Positions 32,209 to 39,893 of a DNA stretch of 64,000 bases are shown here, piece by piece. The DNA comes from JBDHWG01 sp046328525 (lineage in GTDB: Bacteria; Chloroflexota; Anaerolineae; Epilineales; JAHCIE01): the NCBI GenBank assembly GCA_046328525.1, contig JAXLWK010000009.1:186001-250000 (forward strand), given 5' to 3'. Every line of letters begins with the position of its first letter. Position 1 is the first letter of the stretch. Position numbers and translations under genes: made by a program. Under the pieces are notes generated by a model. It was not told where the DNA came from. It saw only the letters and a program-made list of their open reading frames with translations, and searched no databases.

Positions 32209-33375
32209 TCACGGCAGGTCATCGCCGGTCTCCAGCGCCGGCAGCGTGACGTGGAACGTGGAGCCGCGTCCTTCCTCACTCTCGAACCAGATGCGCCCGC
32301 CGTTCAGCTCGGCCAGGGAGCGCGCGATGCTCAGCCCCAGGCCCGTGCCCGGCGCATCGGTCAGAGCCGTGCGCGCGCGGAAGAAACGGTCGAAGACGCG
32401 CGCCTGCTCGTCGGGGGGAATGCCGACGCCGTCATCCGTCACGGCCACTTCGATGAAGTGCGGCTCAGCGGCCAGCGTGACGCGCAGGGCAATCCACCCG
32501 CCGGGCGGCGTGTACTTGATGGCGTTGCTGACGAGGTTGGTCAGGATTTGCACCGTGCGCTTTACGTCGCACAGCGCCATCGGCAGAGGAGCCTGGGTGT
32601 CCAGCGTCAGCCGCAGGCGGCGGGCGGCGACTTGCGGCTCGAAGTTGGCGGCAACGTCCCGCGCCAGGCGGGCAACATCGGTCGGTTGGAGCGTCAGCTG
32701 GAGCCGCCCCGCGTCGAGCCGCGTCATCTCCAGCAGCTCATCCACGATGGCTTGCAGCCGGCGCGCGCTCTCATCCATCACCCCAAGATAGCGCGCCTGT
32801 TCCGCCGTCAGCGGGCCGGGCAGCTCCTCCAGCAGCATCTCCAGGAACCCGCTCAGCGTCGTCAGCGGCGTGCGCAGCTCGTGGGCCGCGACCTCGATGA
32901 ACTGGGACTTGAGGTCGTCGAGGTGTTGCAGCTCGACGTTCGCCGCTTCGAGCGCCCAGTTCCGCTGCGCCAGCTCATCGCGCAGGAGCCGCAGCTGGTT
33001 CCGGCTGTGCGTCACCTGCTGCTGCGCGACACCTTGCGATGTGACATCCTCCAATGTCAGGAACAGCCCGCGCGCCGTCGTCTCCGACGGGTATGCCTGG
33101 AGGCTGACGCGCAGGTAGACCGTCTGAGCGTCGCCCATGTCGCGGTTGATCCAGGGCAGCTCGAGCTGGGACGCGCGCCCCTCGGCGATGCTCGCCAGGA
33201 ACGTTTCGTAGCCGGTCAGCTCCGGCAGAATGTCGCCGATGGCCATGCCCAGGTGGTCGGCACAGAGGTATGGGCTGGACGCCCCGCCCACCTCGACGAC
33301 GCGGAAGCCGGCGTCGGTGACGGCGTAGGTGATGCGCAGGGCGGAGAGCAGGCGCTCGAATACGATAGGGGTCAT
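32209..33375 (-). CDS. Soluble PAS-domain sensor histidine kinase
   Basis: A 388-residue kinase without membrane segments. A PAS-like sensor occupies about 1-115 (ITYAVTDAGFRVVEVGG start, ending LFLTLEDVT), then a coiled coil, a HisKA dimerisation domain with phospho-acceptor His165 in VAAHELRTPLTTL, and an HATPase domain with TNLVSNAIKYTPPGG (N box), VTDDGVGI (G1) and GTGLGLSIARSL (G2). The ATG at 33375 overlaps the GTPase stop as ATGA, so the two are made in step. Being cytosolic, it could take its signal from the GTPase or the membrane protein of the same operon. Confidence 0.9.
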   Translation of the reverse strand: MTPIVFERLLSALRITYAVTDAGFRVVEVGGASSPYLCADHLGMAIGDILPELTGYETFLASIAEGRASQLELPWINRDMGDAQTVYLRVSLQAYPSETTARGLFLTLEDVTSQGVAQQQVTHSRNQLRLLRDELAQRNWALEAANVELQHLDDLKSQFIEVAAHELRTPLTTLSGFLEMLLEELPGPLTAEQARYLGVMDESARRLQAIVDELLEMTRLDAGRLQLTLQPTDVARLARDVAANFEPQVAARRLRLTLDTQAPLPMALCDVKRTVQILTNLVSNAIKYTPPGGWIALRVTLAAEPHFIEVAVTDDGVGIPPDEQARVFDRFFRARTALTDAPGTGLGLSIARSLAELNGGRIWFESEEGRGSTFHVTLPALETGDDLP

Positions 33376-33884
33376 AGGAGTAGCAGATGGCCGAGGTGTC
33401 GAAACACATCCTCGACCTGGTGGCCGGTCCTGGCGCTGGTCAGATAGCACACTGTGTCCAGCGAGTCGGCGAACGCCTCGACCTGCGCTGCCTGAAGCCG
33501 CGGATCGGGCAGGTCGCTCTTGTTGGCGGCGACAACGAAGCGGGCGGCTGGGGCAATGCGGCGCATGTCGTCCACGTAGGCGCTCAGCGCCGTCAGCGTC
33601 TCCGGCCGGGTGAGGTCGCACACCAGGATGGCGCCGGCTGCGCCGCGCAGATAGGTCGCCCGAACGTGGCTGAACTCCTCGCTGCCCGCCAGATCCCACA
33701 GGAGTAGCGTCAGCTCAGCCAGCTCATCCTGGGTCGGCAACACCACGGTCTTGCGGCTGACCTTGACCCCGATCGTGGCGAGGTACTTGTCGTCGAAGGC
33801 GTTGTAGACGAAGCGCCGCACGAGGCTCGTCTTGCCGACGGCGAAATCCCCGAGCAGGCACACCTTCTGGCTAATCTTTGGCAT
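33372..33884 (-). CDS. Ras/Rab-like small GTPase
   Basis: A 170-residue stand-alone Ras-superfamily GTPase. G1 is GDFAVGKTS (about 12-20), the switch I Thr is in YLATIGVKV, G3 is WDLAGSEEF (about 62-71), G4 is AANKSD and G5 is TSARTG. Ser occupies the place of the Ras catalytic Gln61, which predicts slow intrinsic hydrolysis. There is no lipid-attachment tail. It is flanked by the roadblock-like membrane protein upstream (four bases) and the histidine kinase downstream (overlap), so a switch role in this signalling operon is inferred. Confidence 0.9.
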   Translation of the reverse strand: MPKISQKVCLLGDFAVGKTSLVRRFVYNAFDDKYLATIGVKVSRKTVVLPTQDELAELTLLLWDLAGSEEFSHVRATYLRGAAGAILVCDLTRPETLTALSAYVDDMRRIAPAARFVVAANKSDLPDPRLQAAQVEAFADSLDTVCYLTSARTGHQVEDVFRHLGHLLLL

Positions 33885-33888
33885 GCTC

Positions 33889-35235
33889 TCACGGTTCCGG
33901 TGTTCTCGTCACCAGCCCCGGCGGGACGGGCGCGGTCGTGCCGACCCACTCGGTGCCAACCCAGCCGACCACCTCGGATCCGCTGAGCGGCGACCAGCGA
34001 ATCTTGTACCAGTCGCCCGACTGGGCCAGAATCTGCACCGCCTGTCCGCGTTCGACGGCGAAGCTCAGGCGCTCCGCGTCGAGAGACGGGCCGCTGCGCA
34101 GCCACGAGCTGCCGGTCATCACGCCCACCACAGGGGACGGGGTCGCGGTGGCGGTCGCGGTGGGCGTCGCCGTCGCCGTCGGTGTGAGCGTTGGCGTCGC
34201 GGTGAGGGTCGCCGTCGCCGTCGGCGTGAGCGTTGGCGTCACGGACGCCGTCGCCGTCGCCGTCGCCGTCGCCGTGGGCGCGAGCGCCGCCTGCACCGTG
34301 CGGAACGTCCAGACACTGCCCAGGCACGTCAGGCCCAGGCATACGAGGAGAATGCCGCCGGCCGTGAACAGGATGCGCCGTTGCGTGCGGCTCAGACCGG
34401 ACGGCGGCGCGGGGGACGTCGGTGCGCCTATGTCCAGCAGCGGCGTCAGCCGCGCTTCAACACCGGCCAGCGCCGCAGCGTCGCCGGCGTAGTGCTCTAG
34501 CACACCGCCATAGGTGTGCACAATGCCGATGAGCGTGTCCCGCACCTGGGCGCGGAAGCCGGTCGGCTCGATCCCCGTTGTCACCGCAGCGATGTAGGCC
34601 AGGCGCGACGACTCGACGAGGATAGACTGGCTGCCGTAGAGAATCTCGTCCACGTCGCCCTCGCGCCCCTGCCCGAACGTGTCCTGGACGAAATCGCGGA
34701 TGGCGGTCAGCATGCCGCTGATGACGTCCGAGTCGGTCGCGGCGTCCGGCTGGCGCGAGACGTGGCACAGCAACAGGCCGGTCTCGCGGTGGATCAGGAA
34801 GACCTCGTCTACCCCGAAGGGCAGCGCCTGCCGCAAGGCCAGCTCGCCGGCCGACACCCCGCGCAGGTTCCCCTGGACGCGCCGCCACAAGGCCGCCGGC
34901 GTGAAGCTGGTGCGCATCTGGGCGTCCACCGAGCGCGCCAGGTCGCGGATCGCCTCGGACACGGAACGCACGACGAGGCCGCCGATGATGGGGTAGAGCG
35001 CCTCGATCATCTCGTCGCGGTCCTCGCGGATCTTGCGGCGGATGGCGTCGCCCAGGATGGGCGAGACCATCGCGGCCAGGGCGTCCGGGTCGTCCACGCG
35101 CGTTTCCAGGTCGGCGATCCGCGCCCGGTCGCGGCTGAACAGGATTTCCTGGAGCGTCTCGAAGTCCGAGCTATCGGTCTCGGGCGCGCCGTTCGCCGGC
35201 CCGGCGTCGGGCGCGGTGTCGGTCGTCTGTGCCAC
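33889..35235 (-). CDS. Single-pass membrane protein with longin/roadblock-like domain and extracellular SH3b domain
   Basis: A 448-residue protein. Residues 20-130 form a helical region starting FETLQEILFSRDRARI, and 135-260 a sensor-like domain with GVDEVFLIHRETGLLLCHVS. The same kind of segment occurs in bacterial membrane proteins whose genes neighbour Ras-like GTPases and that can end in an OmpA domain. One membrane helix (about 286-306, RILFTAGGILLVCLGLTCLG) leads to a Thr/Pro-rich stalk and a C-terminal SH3b domain (about 382-430: SSWLRSGPSLDAERL, GDWYKIRW, GWVGTEWV). It could link the cell wall outside to the GTPase inside. Confidence 0.8.
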   Translation of the reverse strand: MAQTTDTAPDAGPANGAPETDSSDFETLQEILFSRDRARIADLETRVDDPDALAAMVSPILGDAIRRKIREDRDEMIEALYPIIGGLVVRSVSEAIRDLARSVDAQMRTSFTPAALWRRVQGNLRGVSAGELALRQALPFGVDEVFLIHRETGLLLCHVSRQPDAATDSDVISGMLTAIRDFVQDTFGQGREGDVDEILYGSQSILVESSRLAYIAAVTTGIEPTGFRAQVRDTLIGIVHTYGGVLEHYAGDAAALAGVEARLTPLLDIGAPTSPAPPSGLSRTQRRILFTAGGILLVCLGLTCLGSVWTFRTVQAALAPTATATATATASVTPTLTPTATATLTATPTLTPTATATPTATATATPSPVVGVMTGSSWLRSGPSLDAERLSFAVERGQAVQILAQSGDWYKIRWSPLSGSEVVGWVGTEWVGTTAPVPPGLVTRTPEP

Positions 35236-35244
35236 GGCGGCGGC

Positions 35245-35637
35245 TTAGCTCCCGATGCCGAGGTTCTTGAACATGTCCGCGAGCGAGCCGCCCGCCTTGA
35301 GCTGGTTGCCCATCTCGATGAACAGCTCGCCGAGCGCCTGGCGGTCCACCTTCTCGTCGGTCAGCCGCTCCGTGGTGTGCCGCAGCTCGCTGCGCAAGTC
35401 GTCGTCGGCCTGCCGCACCTCTTTGCGCAGTGTTTGCAGCCGCTTGTCGTGGTCGCGGCCCTGGTCGGCCAGCTGCTCGTTGAGATTATCGAGGGCCGAC
35501 TGCAAGCGCTCCAGGTCGCGCTCGACGGCGTGGAAGCGCTGGGCGTACTCGCGCATCTGGCCGCCGAAGATGATGTCGCGGATACGGTCCACTTCCTTGG
35601 GCGATGGGGTGGCAGCAGCGGAAATCTGGTCAGTCAT
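35245..35637 (-). CDS. Coiled-coil protein of the GTPase operon
   Basis: A 130-residue, charged protein, nearly all coiled coil (about 35-105), with a C-terminal GELFIEMGNQLKAGGSLADM segment. Its start region VDRIRDIIFGGQMREYAQRF resembles the LQEILFSRDRARI start of the neighbouring membrane protein, suggesting a shared ancestral N-terminal module. It lies nine bases before that gene and twelve after the regulator. A scaffold or effector-binding role between GTPase and membrane protein is possible; no enzymatic motif is present. Confidence 0.75.
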   Translation of the reverse strand: MTDQISAAATPSPKEVDRIRDIIFGGQMREYAQRFHAVERDLERLQSALDNLNEQLADQGRDHDKRLQTLRKEVRQADDDLRSELRHTTERLTDEKVDRQALGELFIEMGNQLKAGGSLADMFKNLGIGS

Positions 35638-35649
35638 ATAAGTCCTCCT

Positions 35650-36378
35650 TCAATGATAGCTTCTGTTCGCCGCGCCGGCGGCCTTGGCCGGCGCCGGAAA
35701 GCGATATCCCGTCCCCCGCTCAGTGAGGAGGTAGCGCGGTTGGGCAGGCGCTGGCTCGATCTTCTGGCGCACGCGGTGCACGTGAACCCGCAGGCTGTCC
35801 TCCGCGACGTCCTCTAGCGGCCACAAGCGCCGCAAGAGGAAATCCGTCGTGACCGTGCGGCCCGCGTGGCGCATCAGGATGTACAGGAGCTTGGTCTCGG
35901 TGGGTGTCAGCAAGACCGGCTGCTGGCCGACGATGGCCGTTTGCCGCGCGAAATCCACGGCCAGGTGCTCGTCCACGCGAATCTCAGGTTCCAGGGCATA
36001 CGCAAAGTCGCCGATGCGACGCAGCACCCGCTCAACGCGGGCGACAAGCTCACGCGGGCTGAAGGGCTTGACGATGTAATCCTCGGCGTAGCGCTGGATA
36101 CCCACGATGATGGTATCCTCGTCGTCCACAGCGGTGAGGAGAATGATCGGCAGGTCGCAGAATTGCTGCACGGCGCGGCAAAACTCGAAGCCGTCCGTCC
36201 CCGGCATGCGCAGGTCTACGATGGCGAGATGCGGCAGACCGCGCTGGCCGATGATTTCCAGGGCCTTGGCGCCGGATGCTGCCGTCCACACCTCGTAACC
36301 CGCGTGCTCCAGGCGCGAGCGCACGAGTAGAAGGATTTCAGCGTCATCGTCCACAGCGAGGATTCGTTGAATGCCCAT
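35650..36378 (-). CDS. OmpR-family response regulator 2
   Basis: A 242-residue regulator and first gene of the island. The receiver domain starts MGIQRILAVDDDAE, with phospho-acceptor Asp55 in IVDLRMPG and Lys in VKPFSPRELV; the winged helix ends YLLTERGTGYRFP. The ATG at 36378 is chosen because the receiver begins there; the frame upstream to 36447 lies in the leader. The ribosome site is weak. It shares only the domain plan with regulator 1, so the two are not recent duplicates. A consensus promoter lies 100 bases upstream. Confidence 0.88.
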   Translation of the reverse strand: MGIQRILAVDDDAEILLLVRSRLEHAGYEVWTAASGAKALEIIGQRGLPHLAIVDLRMPGTDGFEFCRAVQQFCDLPIILLTAVDDEDTIIVGIQRYAEDYIVKPFSPRELVARVERVLRRIGDFAYALEPEIRVDEHLAVDFARQTAIVGQQPVLLTPTETKLLYILMRHAGRTVTTDFLLRRLWPLEDVAEDSLRVHVHRVRQKIEPAPAQPRYLLTERGTGYRFPAPAKAAGAANRSYH

Positions 36379-36407
36379 CTCAAGCACAAAGCGAGCATAA
36401 CCACGCG

Positions 36408-36434
36408 CGCCGACCCCTTTCGCGGGGGTCGGCG
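36408..36434 (-). promoter_or_regulatory. Leader hairpin of the signalling operon
   Basis: CGCCGACCCC (36408-36417) and GGGGTCGGCG (36425-36434) form a 10-bp stem between promoter and start codon, about 30 bases before the ATG. Confidence 0.45.
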
Positions 36435-36479
36435 TGGCTCGGCGCACCGATGATAAAAAAACAGAAACCCCCTGAGCAG

Positions 36480-36508
36480 ATGATACCAGGGCAGCACCAT
36501 ACTGTCAA
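36480..36508 (-). promoter_or_regulatory. Consensus promoter of the signalling island
   Basis: Minus-strand TTGACA (36503-36508), 17 bases, TATCAT (36480-36485). A strong sigma-70 match placed to drive regulator 2, the coiled-coil protein, the membrane protein, the GTPase and the kinase as one message. Confidence 0.8.
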
Positions 36509-36556
36509 GGAGCTTCACAATTCCTTACGGGAGTTGGTCAGCGAGTGAATCGTGGG

Positions 36557-38146
36557 CTAGAAGCCGATGCACGTCGCGGCGTGGAAGGGATCGGCCCCAC
36601 CGCGCAAAACGCCTGCGTCGTCGTCCACCAGGATACCGACCGGGCTGGCAAACTGGCGCGGGCTGAACGTCTCTTCGACGCTGACGAGGGGCATGCCCAG
36701 GCTCTCCAGGCCGGCGAGCGTCGCCGCCGGGATGCGGTCATCGGCGATGAGCTGGGGTGTACTGACGTCAATGCGTGGCGCGGCAATGGCCGCCTGCATG
36801 CCCATGCCGTAGGACACGAGGTTGACGGCGATCTGGGCCATCGCGCCGATGATGCGCCGCCCGCCGGACGCGCCCAGGGTGGCGAACGGGCGGCCGCCGC
36901 GCAGCAGCAGCGCTGGGGCCATGTTCGCCAGCGGTCGCACGCCGCCGCGCACGGAGTTGGCCTGGCCCGGCTCCGGGTCGAACCAGTACATGCCGTTGTT
37001 CATGAGGATGCCGGCGCCGGGGATGGTCACGCGCGAGCCGAAGCCCGACAGCAGCGTCTGGGTCAGGGATACCATGTTGCGCTGCCCGTCCACGGCGCAT
37101 AGATGCGTCGTCGAGCCGTCGGCCGGGCCGCGGTTGACCATCGGCCCCCCCCCCGCGCCCTGCCGCGTCAGCCGCTCCTCGAAGACGGCGCGGGAGGCGT
37201 TGGCGAAGGCCGTGAGCGCGGCCAGGGAGTTGTGGCCGCTCTGCGCCATGAACGTGGCGTCGAGGGCCGCGAGGGTCGCCGCAACGGCCGGGCCACCGCT
37301 CGGCGGCGGTGTAGCGACCAGGGTCGCGTCGCCGTAAGCCTGCTGCACAGGACCGTCCACGACCAGCGCCTCGTAGGTCGCCAGGTCCTCGGCGCTGATT
37401 AGCCCCTCGTGCTCCTCCATTGCCGCCACAATCTGCCGCGCGATGGAGCCGCGATAGAACGCCTCGACGCCCTCGTCGGCCAGCGTGCGCAGGGTACGCG
37501 CCAGGTCCGGCTGTCTCAGGCGCGGCAACTCCGGCCCCATGCCGACGAGACGAGGGAAGCCGTTCTGAAAGAAGACCTCGGCGGTGTCGGGGAAGCGGGC
37601 GATGTTCGGCGCATCGGCGGCGACACGCAAGAGGGTGTGCCAGTCCAGCGAGAACCCCTCCTCGGCCAGGCGGATCGCCGGCTGAAGAACGGTGCGCAGG
37701 TCCATGCTGCCCGCCTCCTTCAGCGCCAGCGCCAGGCCGGCGGGGACGCCGGGTACGATGATGGACTGGTAGCCCATCAGGTTGCGCTTGCCCTCGACGG
37801 CGCGCCAGGTAAACAGCTCCTTCTCGTAGCCCTCGCCCAACGGGAACATGTCCTCCGTCGCCGCCAGGGGCGAGCGCCCATTGAAGTCGAAGACGCGGAC
37901 GCGGCCCTCTTTGGCCGCGTAGTACACCATCAGGCCGACGCCGCCCAGGCCGCTCATCCACGGCTCGACGACGCCGGTGGCGAAGGCCGTCGCCACGGCC
38001 GCGTCCACCGCGTTGCCGCCGAGACGCAGCATCTCCACGCCGGCCTCGCTCGCCAGGGGGTGTTTCGACGCGACCATGCCCCGCGCCGCGACTGCCTCGG
38101 TCTTCTCGATTCGCAGCTGATTCCGATGCACACCGTCAGCCATCAT
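36557..38146 (-). CDS. ggt: Gamma-glutamyltransferase
   Basis: A 529-residue Ntn-hydrolase precursor that transfers or hydrolyses gamma-glutamyl groups of glutathione-like peptides. The small subunit would begin at the catalytic Thr of GSTTHLCAVDGQRNMVS after self-cleavage. The large-subunit start MVASKHPLASEAGVEMLRLG and AVDAAVATAFATGVVEP, and the small-subunit PLANMAPALLL and GASGGRRIIGAMAQ, match the family. No signal peptide is visible, so it may act in the cytoplasm. It lies 25 bases after the nitroreductase gene. Confidence 0.9.
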   Translation of the reverse strand: MMADGVHRNQLRIEKTEAVAARGMVASKHPLASEAGVEMLRLGGNAVDAAVATAFATGVVEPWMSGLGGVGLMVYYAAKEGRVRVFDFNGRSPLAATEDMFPLGEGYEKELFTWRAVEGKRNLMGYQSIIVPGVPAGLALALKEAGSMDLRTVLQPAIRLAEEGFSLDWHTLLRVAADAPNIARFPDTAEVFFQNGFPRLVGMGPELPRLRQPDLARTLRTLADEGVEAFYRGSIARQIVAAMEEHEGLISAEDLATYEALVVDGPVQQAYGDATLVATPPPSGGPAVAATLAALDATFMAQSGHNSLAALTAFANASRAVFEERLTRQGAGGGPMVNRGPADGSTTHLCAVDGQRNMVSLTQTLLSGFGSRVTIPGAGILMNNGMYWFDPEPGQANSVRGGVRPLANMAPALLLRGGRPFATLGASGGRRIIGAMAQIAVNLVSYGMGMQAAIAAPRIDVSTPQLIADDRIPAATLAGLESLGMPLVSVEETFSPRQFASPVGILVDDDAGVLRGGADPFHAATCIGF

Positions 38147-38171
38147 GTGCAGCCCTCTCTCTTCATGACCC

Positions 38172-38831
38172 TCACCGCGTCTTGCCCCACGTGTCCCAGA
38201 ACGTGCGCGGCGCGGCGGGCAGGCGATCGGTCGGCTTGAAATCCGCGCCGGTGTAGTAGGCGACGGGCAACAGCGCCGTCTGCATCACCGTGTCGTACGG
38301 GATGCCCAGGATGTCCGCCGTCTCCTTCTCGTAGCGCAGGTGGAGCGTCGTCCAGGCCGAGCCGAGACCCCGCGCCCGCAGCGCCAGCATCAGCGACCAC
38401 GCCGCCGGCAGAATCGAGCCGAACACCGCCGCCTGCATCATCACCGGCGCGTTGTCCGTGCGGCCCTCGATGCACGGGATGACGAGCACGGGCGACTCGC
38501 CCATGTGGTCGGCCAGGTATTGCGCCGAGCTGGCGATGCGGCCCATCTTCTCCGCCGCGTTAGGATGCTCGCGCACGAACGCCGATTCGCTCGGCCGCGC
38601 CGCCGCGTAGGCGTACCACGACTTGCGGTAGAGGTCCGCGACGGCGTTCTTCTTCGCGGCGTCGGTGACGACCACGAACGACCAGTCCTGGCCGTTGCTG
38701 CCGCTCGGCGCGTGGGTGGCGATGCTGATGCACGTCTCCAGCGCCTCCGGCTCGACCGGGCGGGTGAAGTCCAGGCGCTTGCGCACCGAGTGCGTCGTGG
38801 TCAAGAGTTTGTCTACGGTCTCCAGATCCAT
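38172..38831 (-). CDS. Nitroreductase-family FMN oxidoreductase
   Basis: A 219-residue FMN enzyme of the nitroreductase family. Conserved parts are the FMN-phosphate motif THSVRKRLDFTRPV (about 13-26), HAPSGSNGQDWSFVVV (about 41-56) and the late RARGLGSAWTTLHL. It reduces nitro- or enone-type substrates with NAD(P)H. The ATG at 38831 follows TGGAGA; an upstream ATG at 38849 has no site. It may be cotranscribed with ggt. Physiological substrate unknown. Confidence 0.87.
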   Translation of the reverse strand: MDLETVDKLLTTTHSVRKRLDFTRPVEPEALETCISIATHAPSGSNGQDWSFVVVTDAAKKNAVADLYRKSWYAYAAARPSESAFVREHPNAAEKMGRIASSAQYLADHMGESPVLVIPCIEGRTDNAPVMMQAAVFGSILPAAWSLMLALRARGLGSAWTTLHLRYEKETADILGIPYDTVMQTALLPVAYYTGADFKPTDRLPAAPRTFWDTWGKTR

Positions 38832-38843
38832 TGTGTCTCCAAT

Positions 38844-38965
38844 CGTCATTGCGAGCGCAGCGAAGCAATCCCCCGCTGCAACAAAAGCCCGTCCAAGTCG
38901 GGATAGCGCGGCTATCGGCCGCCGTGAGACTGCTTCGTCGTCCTATCGTCCTCCTCGCAGTGACG
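38844..38965. repeat. Interspersed 122-bp repeat, TCATTGCGAG family
   Basis: Ends CGTCATTGCGAG and CTCGCAGTGACG are inverted with one mismatch, and internal AGCGAAGCAATC and GACTGCTTCGTCG also pair. A relative lies at 62270-62390. Confidence 0.7.
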
Positions 38966-38979
38966 GGCGAAGATACGTG

Positions 38980-39891
38980 TTACCGCAGTTCGCTATCGGA
39001 CGGCAGGAGCACGCTCCAGAAGCGCACGCCGGGCGCGACCTCGCGCCACGCCGCCGGCGGCAGGTCGGCGTGCGTCGCCAGCCCGACGCGCAGGCCCAGG
39101 CTCGCGTCGGCGGGGGCCGGCAGCGGCGCCCCGAATGTTCCCGGCAGCACGTCGGCCAGGGCGTCCACCGTCCAGCCATTCTCCGCCCGCACGGTGCGAA
39201 TAATCTTGGGTTGCGACAGGAGATAATGGGCGTCGCCGGCCACGCCGAGGAGCTGCCCGCTAACATCCTGCGCCGCGTCCCCGGCGAGATAGGCCACGAG
39301 CGGCCCCAGGCTCGCCCTGTCGCTACTCGGGCCAACCTCGTGATCGCCGACGACCACGTTGGCCGTCACGTTCGACGCGCGCATGCTGTTGGCCGTCGTC
39401 CAGGTCAGGCCGAGCAACCCGGCCTTCGTCGGCGCATCCGGCCGGTTGGGCAGGCCGAACGCGGCGAGCGACGTCACATTGATGATGCGGCCGCTCTTCT
39501 GCTCGCGGAAGCGCTTCGTGACCAGGCTCGACGAGTTGAAGGCGGTCTTCAAGTCGGCGGCCATCATGGCGTCGAACTCGGCCTCGGCTAGCCCGAACAG
39601 CGGCGTTTCGGTGCGAACGCCGGGCGCGTTGACCAGAATGTCGAGCCGCCCAAACGTGTCGTACGCCATCCCCACGACCACGGCCATCGTGTCGTAGGCC
39701 GTCAGATCGCCGACGAACGAGATCGCGTGCCCGCCGCCAGCGCAGATCGTATCCGCCGTCTTCCGCGCGCCCTCGCCGATGCACGCCGCCAGCACCCGTG
39801 CCCCTTGACCGGCGAGTGTCTGGGCAATGTGGCGGCCAACGGGACGCCCGGCGTGGATGACCAGCGCGGCCTTGCCTGCTAGGGACGCCAT
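38980..39891 (-). CDS. SDR-fold protein lacking the catalytic tyrosine
   Basis: A 303-residue SDR-type protein. The cofactor loop is altered to HAGRPVGRHIA where TG-x3-GIG is expected, and the active-site tetrad is broken: where YxxxK should follow the Ser of VTSLAAFG the sequence is DAPTKAG, with Asp for Tyr. The fold otherwise persists (GRLDILVNAPG, GRIINVTSL). Its C-terminal extension ends AWREVAPGVRFW, mirrored in the SDR upstream (GWRDVAPGIKAW). ATG 39891 follows AGGAGG and lies two bases after that gene's stop. A regulatory or structural partner of the active SDR is inferred. Confidence 0.8.
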   Translation of the reverse strand: MASLAGKAALVIHAGRPVGRHIAQTLAGQGARVLAACIGEGARKTADTICAGGGHAISFVGDLTAYDTMAVVVGMAYDTFGRLDILVNAPGVRTETPLFGLAEAEFDAMMAADLKTAFNSSSLVTKRFREQKSGRIINVTSLAAFGLPNRPDAPTKAGLLGLTWTTANSMRASNVTANVVVGDHEVGPSSDRASLGPLVAYLAGDAAQDVSGQLLGVAGDAHYLLSQPKIIRTVRAENGWTVDALADVLPGTFGAPLPAPADASLGLRVGLATHADLPPAAWREVAPGVRFWSVLLPSDSELR

Positions 39892-39893
39892 CG

